Assembly (NCBI GenBank): GCA_024500155.1
Contig: CM044868.1
Location: forward strand, 45,792,165 to 45,856,164
Direction of reading: 5' to 3'
From: Chenopodium formosanum
Lineage: Eukaryota > Streptophyta > Magnoliopsida > Caryophyllales > Amaranthaceae
DNA length: 64,000 bases
The notes under the pieces are model-generated. The model was not told the DNA's origin and did not search any database. It saw only the letters and a list, made by a program, of their open reading frames with translations. A program made the position numbers and the translations under genes. This document shows, piece after piece, positions 20,862 through 32,869 of this stretch; positions within the stretch are counted from its first letter, which is position 1, and each line of letters opens with the position of its first letter.

Positions 20862-22162
20862 GTGATCATGGATGAAGAAATGATTGCATCATTAACTATA
20901 CAAGACGAAGAGGACGCTTGGTATAGCGACATAAAAAATTTCTTGGCCACTCGGGAATATCTCGAAGGGAGTCATAAAAAAGATCAACTTGCAATTCAAA
21001 GGCTAGCCGCTCACTTTGTGATATTAAAAGATCAATTGTATCATAAAGGTTTTGATGGAACCTTGCAACTATGTATTCATGGTGAACAAGTCTGAAAGGT
21101 CATGGGAGAAATCCATGGAGGAGAATGCGGACCACATATGAACGGACGAATGTTGGCTCGTAAGATTTTGCAAGCCGGGTATTATTGGACCACCTTGGAG
21201 ACAGATTGCATACACTTTGTAAGGACTTGTAAGAAGTGTCAAATCTTTGCAAATCTCAACCATATGCCACCCGTCTCACTACATAATCTCACTTCACCGT
21301 GGCCATTCTCAAGTTGGGGCATCGACATCATTGGACAACTTCATCCGAAAGCTTCAAATGGGCATCAATACATTTTAGTAGCGATTGATTATTTATCAAA
21401 ATGGATTGGAGCAGCATCATTTTCAAAATTAGGTGCAAAACAAGTCTCGAAATTCGTGATAAACAACATTATTTGTCGCTATGGAGTACCTTTGAAATGA
21501 TTTCGGACAATGGGTCGCAATTCGAGGGGCAATTGAAAGAAACTCTTGAAAAGTATAAAGTTAGGCATCATCAATCTTCTCCTTATCGCCCTCAAACCAA
21601 TGGAGCAGTTGAAGCAGCCAATAAGACCATTCAGACAATTATCGCAAAAATGACTAAAAAGTCAAAGGAATGGCCTGACAAGTTGTCATATGCTCTTTGG
21701 GGGTATAGAATCTCCATTCGAACCCCCACAAGAACTACTCCTTACTCCTTGGTGTATGGGATGGAACCCATCCTTCCCATAGAAATCGAAATTCAATCCT
21801 TACGGGTCATGAATGAAAGTGAAATCTCTGAAGATCAATGGCTCAAAATTCAGAATGATGAACTTGCCATAGCAAATGAACGAAGGTTACAGGCTCTTCA
21901 CAATACCCAACTTTACAAACGACGCATTGCTCGAGCCTTCAACAAAAAAGGTCGAGATAGAGACATCCAGGAGGGTGATTTGGTGCTAAAAGAAAATCGC
22001 GCTCCTCTTCATGATCCTCAGGGCAAATTTAAACTAAATTGGTCAGGACCATTCTTGGTCAAACACATCACTCCTATCGGGGCAGTAAAGTTAGTCGATA
22101 TGAATGGTGATACTTTCCTCCACTTCACCAATCTTGATCAACTCAAAAAGTATTACGCTTAG
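20862..22162 (+). pseudogene. Integrase of the outer element
   Basis: The linker and zinc-binding part is in 20862-21500, with a TGA at 21093-21095. It includes HMNGRMLARKILQAGYYW and CKKCQIFANLNH. The first catalytic Asp lies in WGIDIIG. A frameshift at about 21495 moves the core into 21401-22162, where SDNGSQFEG (Asp) and TNGAVEAANK (Glu) complete the DDE triad. The C-terminal domain ends with GPFLVKHITPIGAVKLVD and a stop at 22160-22162. The catalytic residues are all present, in contrast to the inner element's integrase. No chromodomain is seen. Confidence 0.85.
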
Positions 22163-22595
22163 TATCCATACCCAAGTCAATATGGGTAAAAATAAAAAAA
22201 AATTAAAAAATTAAAAAAATTAAAAAAAAGGATCTTCGCATGTACTTTGGTCAATAAACCGGGAGATTACTCGTCAACGTATGACATTCGATCAACTCTA
22301 AGGGTTGCATACGAATTACAATTTTTATAATCTCGTCTCCTTTAGATATATCGATTGTATATTTAGGCTTTAATGTCATTGTCTAAACTTTGGACCTCCA
22401 TTTACGGTTAAAATACATGATTGGGCTCATAAAATGAAATATTCTAAATCATGATCTCGTGATCATAACATTAAATTTCAACTAACAAATGTCAAAGTTT
22501 AGAGCAACAATTGAGTCGACTTTTAAAGAAAAACTTCATTCCAATGAGAAATTCCAACCTTAAAAACACAATGTTACATAAGATGACATTCGATC
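22163..22595. other. Noncoding spacer of outer element
   Basis: Contains an A-rich run (22190-22230) and otherwise AT-rich DNA without recognisable features. Confidence 0.4.
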
Positions 22596-24065
22596 CTAAT
22601 TTGATGCTTTAAATGCCCATACTGCTAAGGAAACCCTAGACTTATTACGTGAAAAGTTGAAGTGCAAAAAAAATAAAAAAATAAAAATGAAAAAAAAAAG
22701 AAAAGAAGAGAAAAAAAGGGGCATTTGAATCTTTCCGTTCTTGACTTTATCATTTCTCTTCCTTAATCCTCTTCGAATTCTGATCGAGGGTTCATCCTCT
22801 ATCTTTGGCCTTTTAAAAGAACCCACATCTCTGAGAAGCCACCCTTCACAATAAACATCAATAGTCGGATCTCTTAAGACCGGGAGAAATGGAATTTTCT
22901 TAACCCGTTCCCAAACTTTGAACAGATCCCTCAACATGTTGGTATCTATCCAATGAGTAGTACATTCATCAGTGGGAAGATCCTTTAGGAAGGTTTGTCG
23001 CTGCCCGAGCTGTCGAAGACACCTCAACGGATAATAAAAAGTGATCTTGTTGATACTTGGAAGCACTACACCCCTTTTGTTAGCAGTACTATACATGACT
23101 TCTTTGATCCCCAAATGAGAGGTTACCCATTGGATTTCACCTTCAAGGGTAAAGCTCCAAGCATTACTTTTCTTTACCTTATGATATAAGGGTGAACAAC
23201 CCCTACTAAGGATAATCTTAGGATGGTACTTGATTTCGTTCAAAGGTTTCCCCAACTTAAACTTCTCCATCAACCACAAGTGAAGCACCAATGGGCTCCC
23301 CTTCATGAAGGTGTATGGATGTTCCTTTTGATGATCAAGACTAAGGACCAATTCTCCCAAGATCAATGGCCCTAATCGGCCCCCATAAACCATTTGTAGT
23401 GCATAGCTAGCTACATTGTTATGACACAACCCAAGATCTTCCTTGAACAACAAAAGACCCATGAGGGCAATCAAGCATGCTCGACTTCGTGCCGAGCCAT
23501 ATGAAATATCAAGTTTAAGACTGGTACCTTTTGCTTTAAAAGGTTCGAGGACACAATTGATAAGGATGGAATATTCATGATGAAAAGTCATACCATCATG
23601 ATAAGATATGCCTAAAGCCTCATGTAAATAACCACTAGTAGAATTACACTTTCTTGTTGTAATCAATGGTCCACTCATGGAAAAACCCAAGAGGCCTTCA
23701 ATTTATTCTACCATTGGCACCATCTCCCCACCTTTAAACCTAAAAACATGCTTTTTCTCATCCCAGTATTTAGTAGAAGCATAAATAAGGTCATAGCAAA
23801 GTGGAAGTTTGAGAAGAGGAAGAAGGGAATCAAAGAAGATTTTTGCATAACTTTTCTCTCCTAAAGCAACCTCTACCCCCATGGAAAATAAAGTGTTTTT
23901 GTAGTCTACTTCATTGATTTCATTCAAGTAGTTGGGTTCTTTTCCTTTCATATCCATAATTTTGAAAGAAAATTTGAGGAAAAGGAGGAAAGGAAAACAA
24001 GAAAGACTAAGTATTCTTGTTTCAAAGGAGAATAGAAGTGGATGATTATGATCACCCAAACTCAT
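22596..24065 (-). pseudogene. Antisense gene of outer element, plant-mobile-domain-like
   Basis: A minus-strand frame of 489 codons from ATG 24065, broken by one in-frame TAA (23703-23705); a more natural start may be the Met of MDMKGKEPNYLNE further in. Around the stop the pattern YWDEKKHVFRFKGGEM, then EGLLGFSMSGPLI after the stop, recalls the plant mobile domain (aminotransferase-like, MAIN/MAIL1 family), where a W-x-x-x-x-x-x-F-x-F-x-x-G-E-M strand precedes a xLLGLxxxGxP motif. The C-terminal part is rich in basic residues (RIRRGLRKRNDKVK). Antisense genes between pol and 3' LTR are typical of the Tat lineage, and plant mobile domains are known from retroelements. Resemblance is by eye only. 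No introns are needed. Confidence 0.55.
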
Positions 24066-24365
24066 GTATTATATAGGCAAGCAAAAACCCCACCTTACAT
24101 TGAAACACCTATAAGCTTTCATGCATTTAGTCCCTCCACAACATGCCATTTTTCTTCATGAAAACTTTACTTACATGCATGTGTTATGACAACAATCAAT
24201 TGTTTTTTTTACTCCATGTTCTCATGGTTAAAGTACCCGTGAAACTTGCTTTTTTGTATATGAATAGGATAGTCAAACAAAATCAAATTAATCCTATGAA
24301 TGTCATTTTAGCCAGTTTTACGGTTGCACTTTGATATGCCTCAAGCTGTTTATTATCTCCGTCCT
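24066..24365. other. Spacer upstream of hairpin-motif repeat
   Basis: Probably the promoter side of the antisense gene; an ATTATATAGG box lies at about 24070 on the plus strand. Nothing else recognised. Confidence 0.3.
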
Positions 24366-24720
24366 ATATGGAATCTTTCAAGCTAGTTTTTTTTTAACCG
24401 TAAGTAATGAACGATTAAGTTCTTTATCGAAGTTTCCAAAGCTGGTTTTTCAACCACGACTGATCAATAGATCAAAATTTTCAAGTCGGTTTTTCAACCG
24501 CAACCAAGACTCCCAAAGCTGGTTTTTCAACCACACTTGATCATTGGTTAATTGACCAAGACTTTTTAAGCCGGTTTTTTAACCGCAATCGAGATTTATC
24601 AAAGCTGGTTTTTCAACCACAACTGATTATTAATCAATTATTCAAAATTTTTAAGCCAGTTTTTCAACTACAAATAATTGACGATTAAGTTTTAACCACA
24701 ATCAATACGCCGTATTTGAC
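24366..24720. repeat. Degenerate tandem repeat with GGTTTTTCAACC hairpin motifs
   Basis: About seven copies of a motif like AAGCTGGTTTTTCAACCACAA occur at spacings of roughly 45-65 bases between the antisense gene and the 3' LTR. The core GGTTTTTCAACC (or CGGTTTTTCAACCG) is an inverted repeat. Intervening segments (ATCAAAATTTT, TGATCATTGATTAAT-like) also recur. Confidence 0.7.
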
Positions 24721-24869
24721 CGCAAATATTCTCACGCCATATTTAAGCAAATGCTCGATGATTATTAGCATTTTGTTTTACTTTACTCTAGTTTCTTTAT
24801 AAACTCTATTTAAGGATCAAAATTTACTATCTTTTTGTAATCATTGATCATCGTTTGTTCCAAACTCGA

Positions 24870-24885
24870 TCAATGAGGGGCATTC
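24870..24885 (+). other. Polypurine tract before outer 3' LTR
   Basis: CAATGAGGGGCATTC directly precedes TGTAGACACC, the apparent LTR start. Confidence 0.6.
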
Positions 24886-27800
24886 TGTAGACACCAAATT
24901 TTGATCCCCTATTTTCTATAATTTTTTTTTACATTCAATTAACTAATAAATTTTGTGTAATTTCATAATTATAATAACAAAATTTAATTTTGCTAACGAC
25001 AACCGCAATAATTAGACATAAAAGACAAGTTCAAGTAGTGTTTATTTATAATTTTGGAGTATACAAAACCCCTACATTTTGTACTCCTAATTTACAAACA
25101 AAATACGAGGCTAATTTGTAGCATAACTCGAACCTTGTACACTCCGTGCTGAAAACTTCAAATCGTCATATATTCATGATTATGAAAACCATTAACGTCA
25201 TTAGTAGCACCACTAACGCCATAATCAAAGCTAAATATAAATTTAGCACTCGAAAGTGCTCGCCGAACGGAGACGGAGCTTGATGGTTTTTGTTGCCGGG
25301 AGCCATGGAAACCGAAGAGGAAAAGGCAAGGGGTGTGTTTTTTTGGGTAAAGGGTGATTTCGGATAAGGGAAATCTCCCTTTTATAAGGAATAAATCTTA
25401 TCCGTATTTTTGTAATATCCCAATTGTGTAATCGTTTAGTCTAATAATAGTAGTAAGTGTATCTTTTAAAAATAACATAAAATAAAAATAATGTGTTACC
25501 ACTGACATATGTAACACTTATTCCGTTTGACATATCCTGGTCGAGAATATCAAATATTGACCCTTTAATTTGTACAATTTTAAAACCGTGACGTTTCTAT
25601 AGTATCACTTTCTAACCCGGGTAAAATTTTAGTACTACTGATTTTTTTTGTATCCTATTGTTATTATAATTATTCTAATATTTTCAATCATCTTTTTTTT
25701 TTAAAAAAAAAAAAGAAAAGAAAAAAAGAAAAATACAAATCATAAAGGACAAATTAGCATATTTTGATTATGTAAAAGAATGCAAAGCATGCATGCATAC
25801 TAAGCTATTACCAATGCTAATGAAAGTCACGGTTTTCCCCCCTTCCCAACTTATTTTTTTTATTGTTTCACTCATAAAATGCATTTTTGTTAGATTTCCC
25901 TTTGTTAATAACGTAATACTACTACCTCATATTTCATCTTCTTCCTTCCTATTCAACTTCCCACCAAAACATCATTACCACTATACCTTCATGAGTCATC
26001 TTTTCTCTGTTTCATTCACTCTGAAATAACAAGTGTAAGTATGCATGATATTTCTCTTCCGGGTTATTGCAATGACGACAATATTTGACAGTAAAAGAGT
26101 GGCTCTAAGCAAAGATACCTCTGTCATTACCACTCATTTGAGATGTCAAATCTCTACGGAAAAAGAAAATGGTAAGCCATGGTTGTAATTTAGCAACGAG
26201 AATCAGAAAATGGTGTGATATGACAATACGTTGTATCACTGAGCCGTGTTTCTTCCCAAACGGTAAGGTGATATGACTATTCACAATCAATGGCAAACAA
26301 CTTTTTTTCCTTGTTATTTTCTGATAAGTGGGTTGTGTAATAGTTGTATTTTGCTATGGTAAGTTTAATATACGAAGAGTAAGTACACTTTTCAAAGGAT
26401 AGTAGCACCAATTAATCATTGTATTTAAATTATATTAGTACTTTTAATTATTTTTAGTCATTAATAACATTTTCATTTGTTCAGCCAAATTAGTAATTAA
26501 GTTTTGCATGAATTAGTAGGTCAATTCTATTTGTCCTCTACCTCATTAAGACAAATTTTGATTACAATTTCTACAAAACTCTTGTATTCGTACGTATTTA
26601 GTTCGTATAACAGTATATTCTTTGTATTTTGTATTTTAGCTCTCATTTACTCCCATATATATACCACCTCACTCTTCACAAAAGAGGACGAGAAAAATAT
26701 CGAAGAAAACAGCTAAAAAAAACTCATAAAAGAAGTCTAAATTATTTCAGCACTATAATTAGATAAAAAAAAAAAAAAAAAAAAAAAAAGTACTCAAAAT
26801 TTGTATTTTCAGTAAAATAAAAAAAATACAAAAAAAAAAATTGTAGAAAGACTTGGCCTAATAATTAAATCGATCATTTTAACGCTACCTTGACTAATTC
26901 CTCAGATAGCTACTTAAAGCCAAAGGTAATATCTTCTTTCTTTTTTTTATTTGTGATTTCATATTATTTTTTACATACATTTACTAACTTTTCTACTTTT
27001 GTATGTTCCATAACCTCCTAGGGCACTATACGTGCCGGTTTCCTAATTTGGAAACCAAGTAGAATTTGACCGACCGCGAGCGAGTTTGAGAGTGAGTATA
27101 CATGGTTTGTTTGATTTTTGTTTTTTTGTATGTATCATCCTTATGTAGAGTTTGAAATGGAAGCAATGATAATTGTACAAAATTCATAAGGAAGCTCCAA
27201 AGAATGAATGATGGAATTCTAGCAAGATAGCACTTTCGACTACTTTATTTTTTTATTATGTAAAAAAAATCGTTTTTCATCATAAAATTAAAAAATAAAT
27301 TTTTTAAAGTAATCTTATGTATTTATTAGTGTATGAGACTTGAAATTTTATAAAAATAAATTTTAACCATGTCACAAAAAATTAGACATTAAGACATAGT
27401 AACACCACAAATTTCTTACTACAGGTCTGTCCATTTTCCGATTTCGGTCAATGTCCTTTATTAATAATAAAATTTGAATTGACTAACTAGAAAGTAGATT
27501 CCTTAAGCTTTGTAAATTGGGGTCACATGTTCTCACAGGATGAATACTCTTTTTTTTATGATTTTTACAAGTGTAGGTATCAAAATGTCAAACTGATTTG
27601 AGGTTGTTTTTCCCAACCAAGAATACTTTTTTATTTGACATATCAAATGACTTCTAAAAAGGGAGAATTTTCTACAGTCTAAATGCTTGTCCTTAACATA
27701 TTATTAAAAGGACCATGCCAATTCCGAAGTACTTTGACCATTATCACCCAATTCCCCATGAACGTCCCAAACTGGAATGTTGTTAAAGAAAATTCATTAT

Positions 27801-29213
27801 ATTTCATTTCAACCGTTGGATAAATCCCAATTTTTGATATTAATCCAAAAAAGAGACACATTTGTATCACTTTAAGACTAACACTTTTTTTAAAAAAAAT
27901 CTTCTTCATCCTATGGCTATATGAAAGGAGCATTATAAATAATTCATTTAGTTTGGAATAGAATGTCTTATACTTTTTAAATAAATCTTGTAAGTTTTAA
28001 TTCCATCACCGTTTGTAAGAGCAAAATTTCCTTATGCATTTCTTAATAAAGAGACAACTAACTTTTAATTAAGCAAAACATGGTCTTGCATGCTTGTATC
28101 ATTTCATTAATAAAATAAATCTTTCGAGTTATGGTTTATGGCTTATATTTAAATAAGAGGGTAAAGTTGAATATTCAATCATGATAGGTTATAAGATGAT
28201 ATATTTGCCGTAGAGAATTTTACTTTTAAAGTTTTATTATCTCTGATAGATCGCTTACGTAATCTAACATGATTAAGGTTTTCAATATGTACTACCTATC
28301 ATTTAGATTTAAGCCACATAGAATGTCCATTCTACATAAGTCAATTTTATACAATTCAAATACATTTCCTTCGTATTCTTCTCGATTCATACCAAATAAA
28401 ATTCCCTTTTTAGCACACTCAAATAAGCCCACACAATCTCTTTTTGGAAGTTGGTCAACCCTAAATAAAGTCGTTAATTGAAACGCATTTTACAAATAAA
28501 ACCATTCTCCTCAAAGAAACTCCTATGGTGCCGCTGATTCTAGTGACTTCCTCAACCTTGATAAATTGACCTCCACCTTGAAAGCAAGATTGCTCAACCT
28601 CATTCAAATGACCCTATATGGATCGACCACCTCTCCCAAAAAAAAAATATATAAACTTTCTTGAAACCTCGTATGAAATTTCGACCATGAATAAATGGAC
28701 GTTTGTGAGAACTACGTAGGGTTTTGATCCGGGATTGGATTCAAATCCCACAATGAACGGTACGTAGGGCAACTTTAATGCACAAACCCACCATATATCG
28801 TAAGGTTTAATTCACTTTTATTTTACATTTGAGTGTGATTGACAATGTGGAAATTTTCATGTTTTTATGCATTAGTTTAAGGAAAAGTATGTGAATAATC
28901 ATAACCAATTAACAACGTATTAGTAAGAGCCTGTTCGTTAGAACAGAGGAAGAGACGAGTTCCAAACGTTCGATCTTCCTAACTTATACCCTGTACCTAG
29001 ATCTTTAATTTTCCTAAGACCATACTTATATAGTGTCTCACCTAATGGAGTCAATGTCGTTTTCTATTTGAAAATGATCATAAACAAAAGACTGTCTCTA
29101 TTCGGGCAAAAATAGAGTGGCGACTCTAATTTTTATTTTTTCAGTCAAATTGTCGACTTACGTGGGATTTTGACTTCTAATTTTAATTAGTCAAAAAACG
29201 GGTACCACAAATT
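24886..29213 (+). repeat. Long 3' LTR of the outer element (end uncertain)
   Basis: Starts TGTAGACACCAAATTTTGATC after the polypurine tract. It contains a TATA-like TTTTATAAGG at about 25380, long homopolymer runs (26765-26790), and, near its end, GAACTACGTAGG with GAACGGTACGTAGGG (28711-28770), which is typical of the R/U5 part of Tat LTRs. AGAGTGGCGACTCT at 29113-29126 resembles a Tat primer-binding region, so the LTR may end there, or at GGGTACCACA (29213). A length of over 4 kb fits Ogre-like LTRs, but nested insertions inside are possible. I found no genes in it. Confidence 0.45.
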
Positions 29214-29654
29214 ATGATAACTAGTTCTCTATGCTTAGCATACTCTATGATTCAATAAACCTCGGATATCTTGAAACGTGCATACCTCTATTGCTTAAGA
29301 AAGATGTTTATTCATTTGAAATGTGGTCATTTTTTAAAGTCCAATTCGTAAAGGTTTCAATTTTGTTTTTCTTTCTTTTACTTTCCTTTTTGTAGTTTGC
29401 CTCATGTATGTTGGTGGAGAGTTATAGGTTAAGCTCTTAGGAAACCTTTACGAGACCTCACACGTCCTCATAGGCGACTTTGGGGTTTAAAGGGCTTGTT
29501 GTAGCTAAAAACAACCGTGATTCCTATGACAGTGAGTCTTAGTGTATAATCCCGTCTTATGTCTTTCTTTTTCTTTTTGAATAAGTCTTTCATCCTTATT
29601 CTTTCTTGCTTTGTTTTGCTCGAGGATGAGCAAAAGTTTAGCTTGGGGGAATTT
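29214..29654 (+). mobile_element. 3' internal end of an Athila-like element with polypurine tract
   Basis: Noncoding AT-rich sequence ending GAGGATGAGCAAAAGTTTAG, then CTTGGGGGAATT, directly before TGATGAGTGTC. This boundary is typical of Athila-type elements. The upstream part of the element is missing. Confidence 0.5.
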
Positions 29655-30916
29655 GATGAGTGTCATTTATGGCACTCATTTGGTTCTCTTTAGGATGAAT
29701 TTCACGCTATTCTATAGCTCTTTTACTTAGCTTTTCCTTGATTTTACTCTTTATTTCTTTTAGTTTACATTTTCTTAGTTTGATTTCTTTCTTTATGCAT
29801 TTCTTGGTTTATTTTGTTATTTTCTCTTTTATTTGCTTGTTTTCCTTTTATTTTTCAGGCTAAGGTCTTTATCCAAGTTTCTCGAGGCCTCTTCCCAAGT
29901 TTGGCATTGATTTGGATGTCTAGTGTTCTCCATTTGAAGCTCAAGCATGGAGAAGTGCAAGCTCCTAAAGTCCTTGAGCTGTGCATTCAAGCCGTAGGGG
30001 CATGATTTCTAGTCTTGAACCCGCAAACATGGAGTTTAGAAACTGAAAGGAAAACACGAGGATTAAGTGGAACACACGAGGATTGTTGATTGATGATTGA
30101 AGATTGTTAATTTTAGCATTGCTTCCATTGAATTGAAGCAAGTTTGTAAGGATTTCTTTTACTTTAATGCAATTTTTAGCTTATCACTTCAATTGTTTTG
30201 TTGATTGTTCAAGTTTGAATTGAATTTGTGATTGAATTAGTTCTATTGATATGATGATGATGAAATTGTTGATTAGCTTAGTTTTGATCTTGATTTCAAT
30301 GGATTGTGATTAGTTCTCTTGCTACGGGAATGGTGAAGCATGTATGAGTGATGGATTGATGCTAATTGGGGGAAATTGATGGAGTTGATGTTGTGATTAA
30401 ATTGGTTTATTGATTAAGTGCATGTGTGTGATTAATTGAAGAGTAGCTAACTTTGATTTGTTACACTAGAATGCATTGTAGGCTTGCATTGATACGGAAA
30501 ATTGATATGTGGCTTGCTTTTGTCGATTGAGTAGGTTTGCAAGGCTCCTAGTTAGATTCTCTCGTAGTTGGCGCTAGCTTGACCTTTAGGAGATTAGCCT
30601 ACCTTACTCTCTTGATTGCTTAGTTGATTTTCCCTCGCAACACTTAACTTAGTCATCTCCAATCCCAATTAGCTATGTCCATTCCGAGTACATACGGATC
30701 CTATCCCTAGTACTTGTTAAATTTGATTTCAATTTGATTATTTGATTGTTTTGGATACACACACCTCAATTTATTGCTTCGAAATAGCTTAGATTTGACT
30801 TTAGCATTCATTTCCCATTCCTAGTGGTTCGACCCTCGACTTACTCTATGCTTTGTGTAGGAGTGTGTTGAGAGATTATAAATTTTGTTTTGACCAAGGA
30901 TAGATTAGTTTTCAAC
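29655..30916 (+). repeat. Athila-like LTR (3' end approximate)
   Basis: Begins TGATGAGTGTCATTTATGGC after a polypurine tract. The late part has GTGGTTCGACCCTCGACTTAC and GAGAGATTATAAATTTTGTTTT, familiar from Athila LTR ends. I place the end near TTTTCAACGA, but TG...CA borders are unclear. Confidence 0.45.
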
Positions 30917-32859
30917 GACCTAGTCTTGCCCTAGGGTCATTAGGATTGATAATTATGTTTTAAAGAGTTTGAAATTGAATAAAACTACTCCCTTTGAGAA
31001 TCCTTGTTTTGTACAAAGTGGAATATATTCAGATTTTATTTTTGTGCCTCATAATCTTTATCCAAATTTTATATGGTTGGATATATCTTGAAATTATCTT
31101 TACAATGATATATTATAATATTAATTCCGAGCTATAACGAAAAAGATATGAAACTCTATCCAAAATTGGCACCTTTCTACTATTTTGGCCATATCTTTTT
31201 ATCTATAAAAGATTTTAATCTGATTCTAATTGGGTTTAAAAGTAGACTTCAAGAGATTTCCAACGACATATTATATGCCTTATTTGGACTTCTGTATCAA
31301 AAGATATGATAAAAAAAAAATTGTCTTGCAGCGCCGGACGACAGGCCTGTTGCGCAGCGACAGACTCTGTCGCTCGGCGACAGAGGCTATTGCAGCGACA
31401 TCGTCTTTATTCCTTTTTGAACTCCGATTCTTTTTTATCAAATCCGGACTGTTTTCATTATAAATAGCGTCCTTTAGACCTTCGTTTTTTTATCATCAAT
31501 TCTCATCATCAATTATTCTCATCAATTCCCATCTAATTCTCACCAACTCTTATCAAGAAAATCTTGATATTCTCTCTCTTTCTAAATCAACCTTTTCACA
31601 AAAAAAATTCCGCATTCACAAGATCTAGACACACTTAGACAAGTTCGTAGTTGCCTTCGCCCTAGATGTGAAAGGTTTGATTTATGAGGGTTTGGTCCCA
31701 AATCTATTGTAAACTTTCTTAATCTCTATTTCAATTATTTGATTTAATTGTTTGATTATTATTTTCCTTGAAGTTACTAACGTGTGTATTTTGTTATTAT
31801 AAAGAGATACGAGACATCCAAGTAAGTGTTTTAATTGTTTTCATTGTTATTATGATATAGAAATCATGTTTAGGTTATTTTATTTTGATTCCTAATATCA
31901 TGTTAGGATGTTTTTCTTAGTATAATGTTTAGGGTAAAGAATATAATGTCAATTATGATTTTTATGATGCTTCCTACTTTTTTTTCCTAATATCATGTTA
32001 GTATCATGTAAGGTATAAAGCTTTGATCTTTGATGTTTAGTGACATGCTAGGGTTTGTTATTAATCTTGTTAATATCATGTCTAGGATCTTGCTATTATT
32101 ATGCTTTAACATGATTATTTTTATAATTGTTATAATTATTATTATGATGATGATTATTATTGTTGTGTTGAATTATATAATTTAACGTAATTTGTTAATT
32201 AGCGAATTGTTTCACGTAATTTGTTAATTTACGAATTGTTTCACGTAATTTGTTAATTTACGAATTGTTTTACGTAATTTGTTAATTTACGAATTATTTC
32301 ATGTTATTTGTTATTTGACGAATAACTTATATATAATTTGTTAATATCATGTTGCTTGATGGTTATTATTATTTATTGCTTGATCACACCTTTTATGCAT
32401 GTTTAAAGGTAATTGGTACTTGTAATCATATAAGATAATTAATAATCTTGTTTGGGGTTAATATGATTATAATTCAAGTGATCGCCAATATTAGTTTTGT
32501 TGTGGATTAATATTCAACCAACATAGGTTAAACAAGTTTAGGGTAAACCTATTGATTGCATGTTAGTCAGAAAGCGCATATGAATACGAGAAGAATTAAG
32601 TAGATGCCTATTATTAGGGGTGGTTCTTTCTCTTTTAGATTGGATTTGTACTTTCATCCCCGAACTTCCAGTCTTGGTTCCAGACCTATTGGAGTTAACG
32701 ATCTATGAAAGGGGTGTAACCTTAACCCTATGAACGGTTTACAAGTTCATAAAACTTGTTGGCGACTCTTTTGCTCTAGCTTCTTTCCCTTTGGACGCCA
32801 CCATGCTTAAGTGTATGATCACAGTGGGGTTCAAGTTTGGGGTAAAGCTTGAAATATTC
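30917..32859. other. LTR-like remnant with TATA box, hairpin and minisatellite; element unassigned
   Basis: It contains TTATAAATAGCG at about 31461, a GC-rich patch with a perfect hairpin (31356-31374), TC/AATTCTCATC-rich leader-like DNA, a 29-bp minisatellite (32180-32330), and TTGGCGACTC at 32759, which resembles a Tat primer binding site. It is probably one LTR plus leader of another gypsy element. No coding region is seen. Confidence 0.35.
32180..32330. repeat. 29-bp minisatellite, about five units
   Basis: ACGTAATTTGTTAATTTACG, then AATTGTTTC, repeats in tandem with few changes; the outer copies are more diverged. Confidence 0.8.
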
Positions 32860-32869
32860 CCTACAATAC

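Larger units (their letters stand above)
1096..29213 (+). mobile_element. Outer Ty3/gypsy LTR retrotransposon, Tat lineage, split by a nested element
   Basis: In order this element shows gag (1660-3105), retropepsin (around 3701-3940), a second gag-like module (4371-5784), a G-patch ORF (6902-7345), then RT/RNase H (18613-20825), integrase (20862-22162), an antisense gene (24065-22596), a polypurine tract and a 3' LTR from 24886. An 11.1-kb element sits inside it at 7434-18582. When that insertion is ignored, the reading frame continues across the GTACC site. A second, archaeal-type RNase H after the RT-linked one and an antisense gene before the 3' LTR are marks of the Tat lineage (Ogre, Retand, Grande relatives). 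No 5' LTR is seen, so the element probably starts before the window or was truncated by the sequence at 1-1095. Many in-frame stops show it is dead. Confidence 0.7.

Noticed and set aside
22596..23690. ORF starting at 23690 as an independent protein
   Set aside because: That start is a TTG codon; the coding pattern continues upstream in the same frame past one stop to 24065.
29113..29126. AGAGTGGCGACTCT as a certain primer binding site of a further element
   Set aside because: The TGGCGACTC core resembles Tat binding sites, but no gag follows and the LTR border is not clear, so it was kept only as a hint.
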